DNA of 44,638 bases from an uncultured Eubacterium sp. (GTDB lineage: Bacteria > Bacillota > Clostridia > Lachnospirales > Lachnospiraceae). Shown here piece after piece: positions 24,519-32,411 of the stretch; positions within the stretch are counted from its first letter, which is position 1; the number at the start of each line of letters is the position of its first letter. Both the position numbers and the translations under genes were made by a program. Under the pieces are notes generated by a model. It ran no database searches and had not been told where the DNA came from. It saw only the letters and a program-made list of their open reading frames with translations. Location of the stretch: the NCBI GenBank assembly GCA_910583555.1, contig CAJTXO010000025.1, positions 1 through 44,638 of the forward strand. Reading direction: 5' to 3'.

Positions 24519-24873
24519 TCCGGACGAGGACGAAGAGGAAGAGTACGAGGCGGACCAACCGGACAAGACCCGGTCCTCCGTTCCGGACCGGGAGCCGAAG
24601 ACCGGAGAGAGTTCCGGGGTGGAATTGTACGCGACGATCGGTATGGTGGCGGGATTGTCCTATCTGCTATTGTATTTCACGGATGACGAATGCGGCATGA
24701 CAGAGGAAAAGAAAAAGCAGCTTGTTTCCAGGCTGGCCCGCTGGGCGAAAAGGGGCGGACGGTTCCGGAAGATGCTGGCGGCTGCCGCGATCGTATTACT
24801 TCTCGTCTATTATCATGCGATTGGAAAACGCACCCCGTCAGATGTGGTCGAAGGCGACCTCGACGAGGTATAA
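24466..24873 (+). CDS. C-terminal membrane segment of the frameshifted DUF6273 gene
   Basis: This frame, open from before 24370, ends the Pro/Thr linker (TNSPTAAPTAKVIEE), continues through an acidic run (DPDEDEEEEYEAD) and reaches a membrane helix (GVELYATIGMVAGLSYLLLYF). Next come a basic cytoplasmic segment (KKKQLVSRLARWAKRGGRFRK) and a second hydrophobic stretch (MLAAAAIVLLLVYYHAI). It has no ribosome-binding site at the GTG of 24466, so it is best read as the 3' part of the gene starting at 22893. Joined, the two parts make about 660 residues: signal peptide, DUF6273, linker, membrane anchor. Confidence 0.6.
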   Translation: MTNSPTAAPTAKVIEESDPDEDEEEEYEADQPDKTRSSVPDREPKTGESSGVELYATIGMVAGLSYLLLYFTDDECGMTEEKKKQLVSRLARWAKRGGRFRKMLAAAAIVLLLVYYHAIGKRTPSDVVEGDLDEV

Positions 24874-24900
24874 AGGAATCTAAGGAAGGAAGGATACATC

Positions 24901-26388
24901 ATGGAATTACGATATAAGAGTACGAGGAGCGATGCCGCTCCGATCAGTGCCTCCCAGGCAATCTTAAAAGGACTGGCGGACGACGGCGGGTTGTTTGTGC
25001 CGGAGACGATCCCGGCATTGGATGTGGAATTAGGAGCATTATCGAAGCTTACCTATAAGGAAACAGCATATGAGGTGATGAAGCTCTTTCTCACCGATTT
25101 TACGAGAGAAGAGCTCATGTCGTGTATCGACGGCGCCTACGATGGCACGTTTGACGCGGAGGAAATCGTACCGCTGGTAAAAAAGGACGGCGCCTACTAT
25201 ATGGAACTGTTCCACGGGAGGACGATTGCCTTTAAGGATATGGCACTCTCAATCCTTCCATATCTGATGACGACGGCGGCCAGAAAGAACGGCGTGACAA
25301 ACGAGATCGTCATCCTGACGGCAACATCCGGAGATACGGGAAAAGCTGCGCTGGCGGGGTTTGCTGATGTACCGGGAACGAGTATTATCGTATTTTATCC
25401 GAAGAACGGCGTGAGCCCGATCCAGGAAAAGCAGATGGTGACGCAGAAGGGAAAAAATACGCACGTCGTCGGCATCAAGGGCAATTTTGACGACGCGCAG
25501 ACGGGAGTCAAGGCGATGTTCCATTCCCAGGCGCTTGCTGGGGAGATGAATCAGGCCGGGTACCAGTTCTCGTCCGCCAATTCCATCAATATCGGCCGGC
25601 TCGTGCCGCAGATCGTCTATTATGTGTATGCGTACGGCTGCCTTCTCCGCCAGGGGGAGATCTCGTGCGGAGAGAAGATCAATGTCGTCGTGCCTACGGG
25701 AAATTTTGGAAATATACTGGCGGCCTTTTATGCAAAAAATATGGGGCTGCCGATTGAGACGCTGTATTGCGCGTCAAATGAAAATAAAGTGCTGTTTGAC
25801 TTTTTCCAGACGGGTACGTATGACAGGAAGCGCGAATTTATCCTGACTTCGTCACCGTCGATGGATATTTTGATCTCCAGCAATCTGGAACGGCTGATCT
25901 ATCGGATCGCCGGTGAGGATGCGGGAAAGACGAGGGAACTGATGGAGGCGCTGGCCGCGGGCGGCGAGTACCGGATCACCGATGAGATGAGGGCACGCCT
26001 GAACGATTTTTGCGGCGGTTTCGCGACAGAGGAAGAGACGCGCGCGGCGATCCGCAATATGTATGAGCGTGCTGGTTATGTGATGGATACCCATACGGCG
26101 GTGGCGAGCCATGTATATTACGATCAGGCGCAGAAGACCGGCCGGAAGACGGTGATCGCGTCGACGGCGAGTCCGTACAAATTTACGCGGAGCGTGATGA
26201 ACGCGTTAGGTGAGGACGAAGACGGCGTAAGTGACCTTGAACTGGCGGATCGGCTGGAGAAGCTGTCGGGCGTGGGCATTCCGAACGCGATCGAGGAAAT
26301 CCGCACGGCGGAAGTTCTGCACGATACCGTGTGTGACCGTACGGAGATGGAGAAGACCGTGAGGGAGATTTTAGGCCTGCCTGTATAA
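24901..26388 (+). CDS. thrC: Threonine synthase
   Basis: ThrC converts O-phosphohomoserine to threonine with pyridoxal phosphate. The 495-residue length is that of the long, fungal/Gram-negative-like class. The start MELRYKSTRS with LADDGGLFVPE is typical. FHGRTIAFKDMA places the PLP lysine at residue 112; TATSGDTGKAAL binds the phosphate; FSSANSINIGRLVPQIVYY and VPTGNFGN follow. AAGGAAGGA precedes the ATG. It lies 27 nt after the DUF6273 gene without an obvious terminator, so read-through is likely. No other threonine genes are nearby. Confidence 0.96.
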   Translation: MELRYKSTRSDAAPISASQAILKGLADDGGLFVPETIPALDVELGALSKLTYKETAYEVMKLFLTDFTREELMSCIDGAYDGTFDAEEIVPLVKKDGAYYMELFHGRTIAFKDMALSILPYLMTTAARKNGVTNEIVILTATSGDTGKAALAGFADVPGTSIIVFYPKNGVSPIQEKQMVTQKGKNTHVVGIKGNFDDAQTGVKAMFHSQALAGEMNQAGYQFSSANSINIGRLVPQIVYYVYAYGCLLRQGEISCGEKINVVVPTGNFGNILAAFYAKNMGLPIETLYCASNENKVLFDFFQTGTYDRKREFILTSSPSMDILISSNLERLIYRIAGEDAGKTRELMEALAAGGEYRITDEMRARLNDFCGGFATEEETRAAIRNMYERAGYVMDTHTAVASHVYYDQAQKTGRKTVIASTASPYKFTRSVMNALGEDEDGVSDLELADRLEKLSGVGIPNAIEEIRTAEVLHDTVCDRTEMEKTVREILGLPV

Positions 26389-26404
26389 AGAAAGTAACGT
26401 ATGC

Positions 26405-26455
26405 GCAAAAAATTTGTGTTCGCAAAAAGTTTGTGTATGCAAAAAGTTTGTGTAT
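26405..26455 (+). repeat. Three 17-bp tandem repeats before hisA
   Basis: GCAAAAAATTTGTGTTC (26405-26421), then GCAAAAAGTTTGTGTAT twice (26422-26438 and 26439-26455), then GCAAAA again. The last two full units are identical. They lie in the 92-nt gap between thrC and hisA. Confidence 0.85.
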
Positions 26456-26480
26456 GCAAAAGACGTGAATGGAGAGATAA

Positions 26481-27257
26481 ATGAATTTTCGACCTTGTAT
26501 TGATATTCACAATGGAAAGGTGAAGCAGATCGTGGGAGGCAGTCTGCGTGACGCCGGGGATCAGGCGGAGGAAAATTTTGTCTCGGATATGGAAGCGGCA
26601 GACTTTGCCCGCCTGTACCGAGAGAAAGGCCTCCGCGGCGGTCATGTTATTTTGCTGAACGCGAAGGACAGCGAGTATTACGCAGAAGACCTGCGCCAGG
26701 CAGAAGCCGCGCTGGGGGCATATCCCGGCGGGCTTCAGGCCGGCGGAGGGATCACATGCGAGAATGCCCGCTTTTTTTTAGAGGCGGGAGCCAGTCATGT
26801 GATCGTTACGTCTTATGTATTCGCGGATGGCAGGATCCGATTTGACCGTCTGGAGAAACTGTGCCGGCTCGTGGGAAAGGAGCATCTCGTGCTGGATCTG
26901 AGCTGCCGCAGGCGGGACGGCGCGTATTATATCGTGACGGACCGCTGGCAGAAATTTACCGAGCAGGTGCTGGATGTGGCGTTTATGAACCGACTATCTT
27001 CCTTCTGTGACGAATTTCTCGTTCACGGCGTCAATGTCGAGGGGACGGGAAGCGGGATTGACGCCGAACTCGTCGGCATCCTGGCCGGCCAGCGAGACGT
27101 TCCAGTCACGTACGCGGGAGGCATTGGAAGTTATGACGATCTGGAATTGTTGCGCGAGATTTCCGGTGGAAGAATGAACTATACGGTGGGGAGCGCGCTG
27201 GATCTCTTTGGCGGGTCGTTGGGATTCGACAAAATTGTTACAGAATATAATGATTAA
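26481..27257 (+). CDS. hisA: Eukaryote-type phosphoribosylformimino-AICAR-P isomerase (HisA, His6-like)
   Basis: This 258-residue TIM-barrel enzyme isomerises ProFAR to PRFAR in histidine synthesis. The sequence follows yeast His6 rather than standard bacterial HisA: CIDIHNGKVKQIVGGSL at the start, ENFVSD...FARLYREKG, HVILL, LQAGGGITCENA, SHVIVTSYVFADG, LVLDLSCRRRDG, DEFLVHGVNVEGTGSGID, YAGGIGSYDDLELL and the end GSALDLFGG. Asp8 is in the place of the catalytic aspartate of HisA. It stands alone, without other his genes, between thrC and a cell-wall hydrolase, and is closed by a terminator. GGAGAG lies 6-10 nt before the ATG. Confidence 0.9.
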   Translation: MNFRPCIDIHNGKVKQIVGGSLRDAGDQAEENFVSDMEAADFARLYREKGLRGGHVILLNAKDSEYYAEDLRQAEAALGAYPGGLQAGGGITCENARFFLEAGASHVIVTSYVFADGRIRFDRLEKLCRLVGKEHLVLDLSCRRRDGAYYIVTDRWQKFTEQVLDVAFMNRLSSFCDEFLVHGVNVEGTGSGIDAELVGILAGQRDVPVTYAGGIGSYDDLELLREISGGRMNYTVGSALDLFGGSLGFDKIVTEYND

Positions 27258-27298
27258 ATGAAATAATTTGATACAAAATAGATACATAGAATAACGAA

Positions 27299-27332
27299 AA
27301 TAGGCGTTTGCGAGGCAGACGTTTATTTTTTT
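27299..27332 (+). terminator. Terminator after hisA
   Basis: AATAGGCGTTTG (27299-27310) pairs with CAGACGTTTATT (27316-27327) over 12 positions including three G-T wobbles, loop CGAGG, with a T run to 27332. Confidence 0.8.
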
Positions 27333-27343
27333 GCAAAAAATGC

Positions 27344-27371
27344 TTGATTTTTTTAAAACATATGTTATAAT
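27344..27371 (+). promoter_or_regulatory. Extended -10 promoter of the second SleB-like gene
   Basis: TTGATT (27344-27349), a 16-nt spacer and TATAAT (27366-27371) preceded by TGT, which makes an extended -10. The leader is about 85 nt long. Confidence 0.7.
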
Positions 27372-27410
27372 TATTACATAATTGTTACAAAACGTAGCAA
27401 TAAATATTAC

Positions 27411-27450
27411 GCAAATATGCGCACGCAATATGCAAATGCAAATATGCGCA
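27411..27450 (+). repeat. 13-bp direct repeats in the leader of the second SleB-like gene
   Basis: GCAAATATGCGCA occurs at 27411-27423 and 27438-27450. The second copy ends a few bases before the GGAGGG ribosome-binding site, so a bound factor or RNA could affect translation. Each copy contains TATGCGCA, which partly resembles the ATGCGCAAA beside the thrC-hisA repeats. Confidence 0.6.
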
Positions 27451-27463
27451 AATGGAGGGAACA

Positions 27464-27955
27464 ATGAGTACTAAAAAGTTGTTACAGTTGGTTTTTACAT
27501 TGGTGTTACTGCTGACCGTGAGCGTGGCAGTAAGAGGAACATCGTCAGAGGCGGCTAAGAGACCATATACGGAAAAGGATTTAAAATACATGGCGGCCAT
27601 CATTTACTGCGAGGCAGGAAATCAGTCGTACGCCGGGAAAATGGGAGTTGGATGCGTTGTGATGAACCGGGTGAAATCTTCCCGTTTCCCAAACACGGTG
27701 TTAAAAGTGATCAAGCAGCCGGGACAGTTTGGACCTGTTCGCCAGGGTAAATTTAAAAGAGAAGTGAAAAACGTCGAGAGGGGAAAATATTCGAGCGGCG
27801 CCAGAAGGTCTTGTATGAAAGCGGCTCAGGAAGTTCTCGAAGGGCAGACGAAGGTGACGTATAAAGGAAGAAAGCTGAATATGAAAAAATACCATTTCTT
27901 CAATGGCAGGCTTTCCAGAGCGAAGCTGCGGATCGGCGGACATCAGTTTAAATAA
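27464..27955 (+). CDS. SleB-like cell wall hydrolase, compact form
   Basis: A 163-residue secreted protein: signal peptide (about 1-28, LLQLVFTLVLLLTVSVAV) directly followed by a Hydrolase_2 domain, YTEKDLKYMAAIIYCEAGNQSYAGKMGVG, then VVMNRVKSSRFPNTVLKVI and GQFGPV. The Glu in YCEAG is the conserved catalytic residue. The C-terminal YHFFNGRL and IGGHQFK are typical of the family. It should cleave peptidoglycan as in spore-cortex lysis or wall turnover. It lacks the coiled-coil of the 22098 gene. GGAGGG before ATG 27464 decides the start over ATG 27452. Confidence 0.88.
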   Translation: MSTKKLLQLVFTLVLLLTVSVAVRGTSSEAAKRPYTEKDLKYMAAIIYCEAGNQSYAGKMGVGCVVMNRVKSSRFPNTVLKVIKQPGQFGPVRQGKFKREVKNVERGKYSSGARRSCMKAAQEVLEGQTKVTYKGRKLNMKKYHFFNGRLSRAKLRIGGHQFK

Positions 27956-28004
27956 ATGAGCGAAAAGAATGGAACAGGCGGTAGATCAGATTGCTTCAAA
28001 ATAG

Positions 28005-28029
28005 GAAGCGGATGATTTATCGCTTTTTT
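28005..28029 (+). terminator. Short terminator after the second SleB-like gene
   Basis: AAGCG (28006-28010) pairs with CGCTT (28021-28025), followed by TTTT. The stem is short but can gain two inner pairs around a bulge. Confidence 0.5.
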
Positions 28030-28032
28030 GCG

Positions 28033-28061
28033 TTGAAATCTTTTTGCGGATGTGGTATCAT
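28033..28061 (+). promoter_or_regulatory. Promoter of glnS
   Basis: TTGAAA (28033-28038), a 17-nt spacer and TATCAT (28056-28061), 36 nt before the glnS start codon. Confidence 0.6.
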
Positions 28062-28096
28062 AAAATATATGTGCAGTTAAGGAGGATTTTGCAACA

Positions 28097-29767
28097 ATGG
28101 CAGAACAGAAAGAGGAAGAGGTTAAAGCAAGGAATTTTATTGAACAGGAGATCGATAAGGATCTGGAGGCAGGTGTTTATCAGAATATAGTGACGCGGTT
28201 CCCGCCGGAGCCAAATGGGTACTTACATATTGGACATGCAAGATCCATCCTGTTAAACCAGGGGCTGGCTAAGAAATACGGGGGAACGTTTAATCTTCGG
28301 TTTGATGATACCAATCCGCAAAAAGAGGACGAGGAATTTGTGCAGTCGATCCTGGAAGATGTGACCTGGGTGTGTGGAGGCGTGAAACCGCCGGTCTATT
28401 TTGCTTCTGACTATTTTGAGCAGATGTTTGAGTGCGCCGTCCGGCTGATCAAAAAGGGAAAGGCATATGTGTGCGATCTATCGGCCGATGAGATCCGGGA
28501 ATATCGGGGAACGCTGACAGAGCCGGGAAAGAACAGTCCTTACCGGGAGCGTTCTGTCGAAGAAAATCTGGAATTGTTTATGAAAATGAAAGAGGGGGAG
28601 TACAGAGACGGGGAGAAGGTTCTCCGCGCGAAGATCGATATGGCGTCTCCGAATATGAACATGCGCGATCCTATCATTTACCGGGTGGCACACATTTCCC
28701 ACCACAATACGGGGGACAAATGGTGCATTTATCCGATGTATGATTTCGCGCACCCGATCGAGGACGCGGTCGAGGGGATCAGCCATTCCATCTGTACTCT
28801 TGAATTTGAAGACCACAGGCCGCTTTACGACTGGGTCGTCAGGGAATGTGAATTTGAAGTTCCGCCGCGTCAGATCGAATTTGCCAAACTGTATCTGACG
28901 AACGTGGTGACCGGCAAGCGGTATATTAAAAAACTTGTGGAGGAAGGTACGGTAGACGGCTGGGATGATCCCCGCCTCGTGTCGCTCACGGCGCTGCGCC
29001 GGCGCGGTTTTACCGCCTCGTCCATTCAGAAGTTTATTGAACTTTCGGGTATTGCTAAGAGCAATAGTTCCACCGACTACGCGATGCTTGAGTACTGTAT
29101 CCGCGAGGATCTGAAAATGAAGCAGCCGCGTATGATGGCAGTTCTTGATCCGGTGAAACTTGTGATCACGAATTATCCCGAGGGGGAGATCGAGTATCTG
29201 GATGTACCGAACAATCAGGAAAATCCGGAGATGGGGACGAGGAAGGTCCCGTTTGCCAGAGAACTTTACATTGAGCGCGAGGATTTTAAGATTGAGCCGC
29301 CGAAAAAGTATTTCCGGCTGTTCCCTGGAAATGAAGTCCGGCTGATGAGCGCTTATTTTGTCAAATGTGAAGATTATATAACGGATGAAAACGGAAATGT
29401 GACGGAGATCCACTGTACGTATGATCCGGAGACAAAGAGCGGCCTCGGTTTTACGGGGCGCAAAGTGAAAGGAACAATCCACTGGGTGGCGGCGCCGACA
29501 GCGGGCAAAGCGGAAGTCCGGTTGTATGAGAACCTTGTCGATGAGGAAAAGGGGGTATACAATGAGGACGGTTCGGTGAATGTCAACCCGGATTCCCTGA
29601 AGGTGCTGGAGGAATGTTACGTCGAGCCGGCCCTGATGGAAGCGGCGCCAAATGACAAGTTCCAGTTTATGAGAACTGGTTATTTCTGTGTCGATACGAA
29701 AGATACGACGGCGGAAAAGAAAGTATTTAACCGCATTGTTTCCCTGAAAAGTTCTTATCGGCCATGA
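28097..29767 (+). CDS. glnS: Glutaminyl-tRNA synthetase
   Basis: GlnRS charges tRNA-Gln with glutamine. The 556-residue class I enzyme has RFPPEPNGYLHIGHA with HIGH at 44-47, FNLRFDDTNPQKEDEEFV, DPIIYRV, CIYPMYDFAHPIEDA and SICTLEFEDHRPLYDW (acceptor-stem specificity region), WDDPRL, then a two-domain beta-barrel anticodon-binding region with the ending FNRIVSLKSS. The usual KMSKS equivalent (VMSKR in E. coli) is replaced by VVTGKR at 270-275. Most Firmicutes lack GlnRS and use Glu-tRNA amidotransferase, so this gene reflects an old transfer known in several Clostridia. AAGGAGG fixes the ATG. Confidence 0.96.
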   Translation: MAEQKEEEVKARNFIEQEIDKDLEAGVYQNIVTRFPPEPNGYLHIGHARSILLNQGLAKKYGGTFNLRFDDTNPQKEDEEFVQSILEDVTWVCGGVKPPVYFASDYFEQMFECAVRLIKKGKAYVCDLSADEIREYRGTLTEPGKNSPYRERSVEENLELFMKMKEGEYRDGEKVLRAKIDMASPNMNMRDPIIYRVAHISHHNTGDKWCIYPMYDFAHPIEDAVEGISHSICTLEFEDHRPLYDWVVRECEFEVPPRQIEFAKLYLTNVVTGKRYIKKLVEEGTVDGWDDPRLVSLTALRRRGFTASSIQKFIELSGIAKSNSSTDYAMLEYCIREDLKMKQPRMMAVLDPVKLVITNYPEGEIEYLDVPNNQENPEMGTRKVPFARELYIEREDFKIEPPKKYFRLFPGNEVRLMSAYFVKCEDYITDENGNVTEIHCTYDPETKSGLGFTGRKVKGTIHWVAAPTAGKAEVRLYENLVDEEKGVYNEDGSVNVNPDSLKVLEECYVEPALMEAAPNDKFQFMRTGYFCVDTKDTTAEKKVFNRIVSLKSSYRP

Positions 29768-29822
29768 GCGCAGGGAGAGCGAAATAAAAATGATTGCAGT
29801 GCTGCAAGGAATGGAGGAATCT

Positions 29823-30668
29823 ATGAGTAATTTGTTTGCCGGGCTGGAGAGCCTGGGGTTGAAGGTGAAGAAGGATATAGATGTTTTCGAGGAAGAGAAG
29901 AAAGAGGAGGCAGGAACTGGCCAGGGGGCGGAAAATAAGCCGAAAGAGATCAGTGAAGAGAGTCTTTTATTTGAAAAAACGCATAAGTGTCCGGTCTGCG
30001 ACACCGAGTTTAAATGTAAGATGGTGCGTACCGGAAAGGCGAAGCTTGTTTCGCAGGATATGGATCTGCGCCCGAAGTATCAGGGGATCGATCCGCTCAA
30101 ATACGATGCGATCCTTTGCCCGACGTGCGGTTATGCTTCCCTGAACCGCTATTTTAACTTTGTCATGTCTTCGCAGGCAAAGCAGATCAAGGAGCAGATT
30201 TCCAGTACGTTTAAGTATACTACTGAAAATGGAAAAATATATTCTTATGATGAAGCGATCACCAGACATAAAATGGCGCTTTTGAACACGGTCGTAAAGA
30301 AGGGCAAGCTGAGTGAGCGCGCGTATACGTGTCTCAAGCTGGCGTGGCTGTTCCGCGGTAAACGTGAAGAACTGATGAAAGGCGAGTATACGAAAGAAGA
30401 GATCGAAGCGCTCGCCAAAGAAGAGATCGATTGCCTGAAAAATGCGCATGAGGGATTTATTGCCGCTTTTTCCCAGGAAGATTTTCCGATGTGCGGCATG
30501 GACGAATATACGGTTACGTTTCTGGTGGCTGAACTCTCGAGGCGGATTGGACAGAAAGAAGAGGCAAAGCGCTGGGTATCGAAGGTGCTCGTTGCGAGGG
30601 ATGCCAACCGGCGCATTAAGGACAAGGCGCTTGCGCTGAAAGAGTCGCTTCAGTCGGATGGCGCGTGA
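29823..30668 (+). CDS. DUF2225 family zinc-cysteine protein
   Basis: A cytosolic protein of 281 residues. After an acidic start, two CxxC pairs (KCPVCDTEF about 57-65 and LCPTCGYASLNRYF about 98-111) are separated by a Lys/Arg-rich stretch, a typical zinc-binding rubredoxin-like knuckle. The rest is helical, with repeated motifs like TPR helices (LSERAYTCLKLAWLFRGKREE; FPMCGMDEYTVTFLVAELSRRIGQ). This matches DUF2225, of unknown function. GGAGG before ATG 29823 fixes the start. The stop overlaps the next start (TGATG), so the pair is translationally coupled, and both probably belong to the glnS transcript. Confidence 0.85.
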   Translation: MSNLFAGLESLGLKVKKDIDVFEEEKKEEAGTGQGAENKPKEISEESLLFEKTHKCPVCDTEFKCKMVRTGKAKLVSQDMDLRPKYQGIDPLKYDAILCPTCGYASLNRYFNFVMSSQAKQIKEQISSTFKYTTENGKIYSYDEAITRHKMALLNTVVKKGKLSERAYTCLKLAWLFRGKREELMKGEYTKEEIEALAKEEIDCLKNAHEGFIAAFSQEDFPMCGMDEYTVTFLVAELSRRIGQKEEAKRWVSKVLVARDANRRIKDKALALKESLQSDGA

Positions 30669-31525
30669 TGTCCGGTATCAATGTGGAGACATGGATTGAT
30701 TTGCTGCTGGACGCCTGTCTGGACTGCGTAAAGCTTCTGCCGTTCTTACTGGCGGCCTATGTGATCATGGAGTATCTGGAGCATAAGACAAGTACGAAAA
30801 CCCGGGCAGTCGTGCGGAAAGCCGGGAAACTGGGGCCGCTGGCGGGAGGATTGGCGGGGATATTTCCCCAGTGCGGTTTTTCTGCGGCGGCCTCCAATCT
30901 GTACGCCGGGGGGATCATTACGATGGGAACGCTTCTGGCCGTTTTCTTATCCACTTCGGACGAGATGCTTCCTATTTTTATATCGGAGGCGGTCGACATC
31001 CGCGTCGTTCTCGTCATCCTCGGGATGAAGGCGGCGATGGGGATGCTGACCGGCTTTTTGGTCGATTTTGTTTTCCGTTTCCGCCCCTCGCCGATCCGCT
31101 ACAAGGAGATCCATACCCGCTGCGAGAGTGAGCACTGTGGGTGCGACCGCGGCATCTTCCGCTCAGCGCTCGTCCATACGGGGAAGATTTTTGTGTTCAT
31201 CCTCTTGTTCACAGTGATCCTCAATGTGCTGATCGGGGAAGAGCGCCTGGCGGGATTTATGTCGGGACGGCCGCTTTTGGGGCCGGCGCTGGCCGGGGTG
31301 GTCGGACTCATACCGAACTGTGCCTCATCGGTCGTGATCACGCAGCTGTATCTGAGCCGTCTCATCAGTTTCGGCACGATGATGTCCGGGCTTCTGGTCG
31401 GAGCAGGAGCCGGGTTACTCGTATTATTCCAGACTAACAGAAAATGGAAAGAGAATCTTCTCGTATTAACGATCCTCTATGTAACCGGCACGGTCTGGGG
31501 GATTCTGCTCGATGTTATTTTATGA
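30668..31525 (+). CDS. ArsP_2-type putative permease/heavy-metal exporter
   Basis: A 285-residue polytopic membrane protein with about eight hydrophobic segments and two internally similar halves. GIFPQCGFSAAASNLYAGG (about 65-83) and LIPNCASSVVITQLYLS (about 212-228) each place a cysteine in a conserved P(Q/N)C motif within the membrane. This matches the 'putative 10TM heavy-metal exporter' (ArsP_2) family, related to organoarsenical permeases. A cysteine cluster, HTRCESEHCGCDRG, lies in the central loop. The substrate is unproven. The start overlaps the DUF2225 stop. The 3' end overlaps the convergent DUF6062 gene by 11 bp. Confidence 0.8.
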   Translation: MSGINVETWIDLLLDACLDCVKLLPFLLAAYVIMEYLEHKTSTKTRAVVRKAGKLGPLAGGLAGIFPQCGFSAAASNLYAGGIITMGTLLAVFLSTSDEMLPIFISEAVDIRVVLVILGMKAAMGMLTGFLVDFVFRFRPSPIRYKEIHTRCESEHCGCDRGIFRSALVHTGKIFVFILLFTVILNVLIGEERLAGFMSGRPLLGPALAGVVGLIPNCASSVVITQLYLSRLISFGTMMSGLLVGAGAGLLVLFQTNRKWKENLLVLTILYVTGTVWGILLDVIL

Positions 31526-32228
31526 TTCCGTTACATTTGGTCATGGCGCGGGGAAGAGCGTCTTTTGACGTTTTCCAGGGGGCGTCCGCGTTCCGGTAAT
31601 CGAATTTGTCGATGAACCAGGAAAGCTCTTCTTCCATGCGCTTATAATTTTGCAAAAATACGCGGTCTAAGTCGTCCGTGAACTGTGCCAGCGTATGTCC
31701 GCCCAGATACGACGGAGCCGTTTCGTACAGCATACCGTAATGTTCGAGGCAGAAACCGCGCGACTGCCTGAATTTGGTGACAAAGGCCGGATCATTTTCA
31801 TATAAATGGAAAGTTGTGGCAATATACCGCTCAAAGGTGCCGCGGATGCGGTCGCAGATAAAGCACGAGCGGCTGACCTGATCGGTAAAGGCGAAAAGGG
31901 CGGTTTTATCCTTTTTGGCAAACAGGCCGCGGGTTTGTTTTCTTCCCTGTTTCTGTAATGTTTCGATGTTTTGTATCATATTCTTCATATGAGTGTCGAT
32001 CACGAGCGCGAGTCCCAGACGATTTTCAAAATCATACAGAGCCTGCATATGCGGGGCACAGAAACCGACCTTGTCCGTGGTGAGCCGGATGTCATCTTCC
32101 ATGTAACTGGGGCCCATTGTAAAGGCTACGGCGTCATCTTCGAGCGCTTTTTTCATCGCGCATACCGGACATTCACATTCCTGCGAGAAGATGTCATTGA
32201 CTGGGATCGTGTATAGCTGTTCTTTCAT
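31515..32228 (-). CDS. DUF6062 family protein
   Basis: A 237-residue soluble protein with cysteines in three conserved pairs or triads: ECECPVCAMKK near residue 18, GFCAPHMQALYDFENR near 56, SCFICDRIRGTFERY near 120 and GFCLEHYGMLYE near 158. The CxxC plus FC-x-(P/E)-H spacing suggests metal binding or a redox function. It belongs to DUF6062, common in Lachnospiraceae and uncharacterised. GAGG lies 6 nt upstream of the ATG and a clear promoter is present. The last 11 bp overlap the oppositely oriented permease gene, with no terminator between them. Confidence 0.8.
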   Translation of the reverse strand: MKEQLYTIPVNDIFSQECECPVCAMKKALEDDAVAFTMGPSYMEDDIRLTTDKVGFCAPHMQALYDFENRLGLALVIDTHMKNMIQNIETLQKQGRKQTRGLFAKKDKTALFAFTDQVSRSCFICDRIRGTFERYIATTFHLYENDPAFVTKFRQSRGFCLEHYGMLYETAPSYLGGHTLAQFTDDLDRVFLQNYKRMEEELSWFIDKFDYRNADAPWKTSKDALPRAMTKCNGIIK

Positions 32229-32263
32229 GGTTTACCTCATTGCAATGCGAAATCTTTTTTCTT

Positions 32264-32292
32264 ATTTTACCACAAAAGGAAAAAGAATGCAA
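32264..32292 (-). promoter_or_regulatory. Promoter of the DUF6062 gene
   Basis: On the minus strand TTGCAT (plus 32287-32292), a 17-nt spacer and TAAAAT (32264-32269), about 36 nt before the start codon at 32228. Confidence 0.65.
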
Positions 32293-32371
32293 TAAAGTGA
32301 GAAAATGGGAGAAAACGAGAGAAATACACATGAAAAGAGGAAAAATATCAAAATAACCGAAGACGTACGAT

Positions 32372-32400
32372 TTGCAAATAAGGAAAGAAGTGGCTATTAT
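32372..32400 (+). promoter_or_regulatory. groESL sigma-A promoter
   Basis: TTGCAA (32372-32377), a 17-nt spacer and TATTAT (32395-32400). Transcription should start near 32407, so the CIRCE operator begins at the start site. Confidence 0.75.
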
Positions 32401-32411
32401 AAAATCAATCG

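Noticed and set aside
28478..30004. A 508-codon open frame on the minus strand across glnS
   Set aside because: It is antisense to a clearly coding GlnRS gene and shows no recognisable domain; it is a shadow frame of GC-rich codon use.
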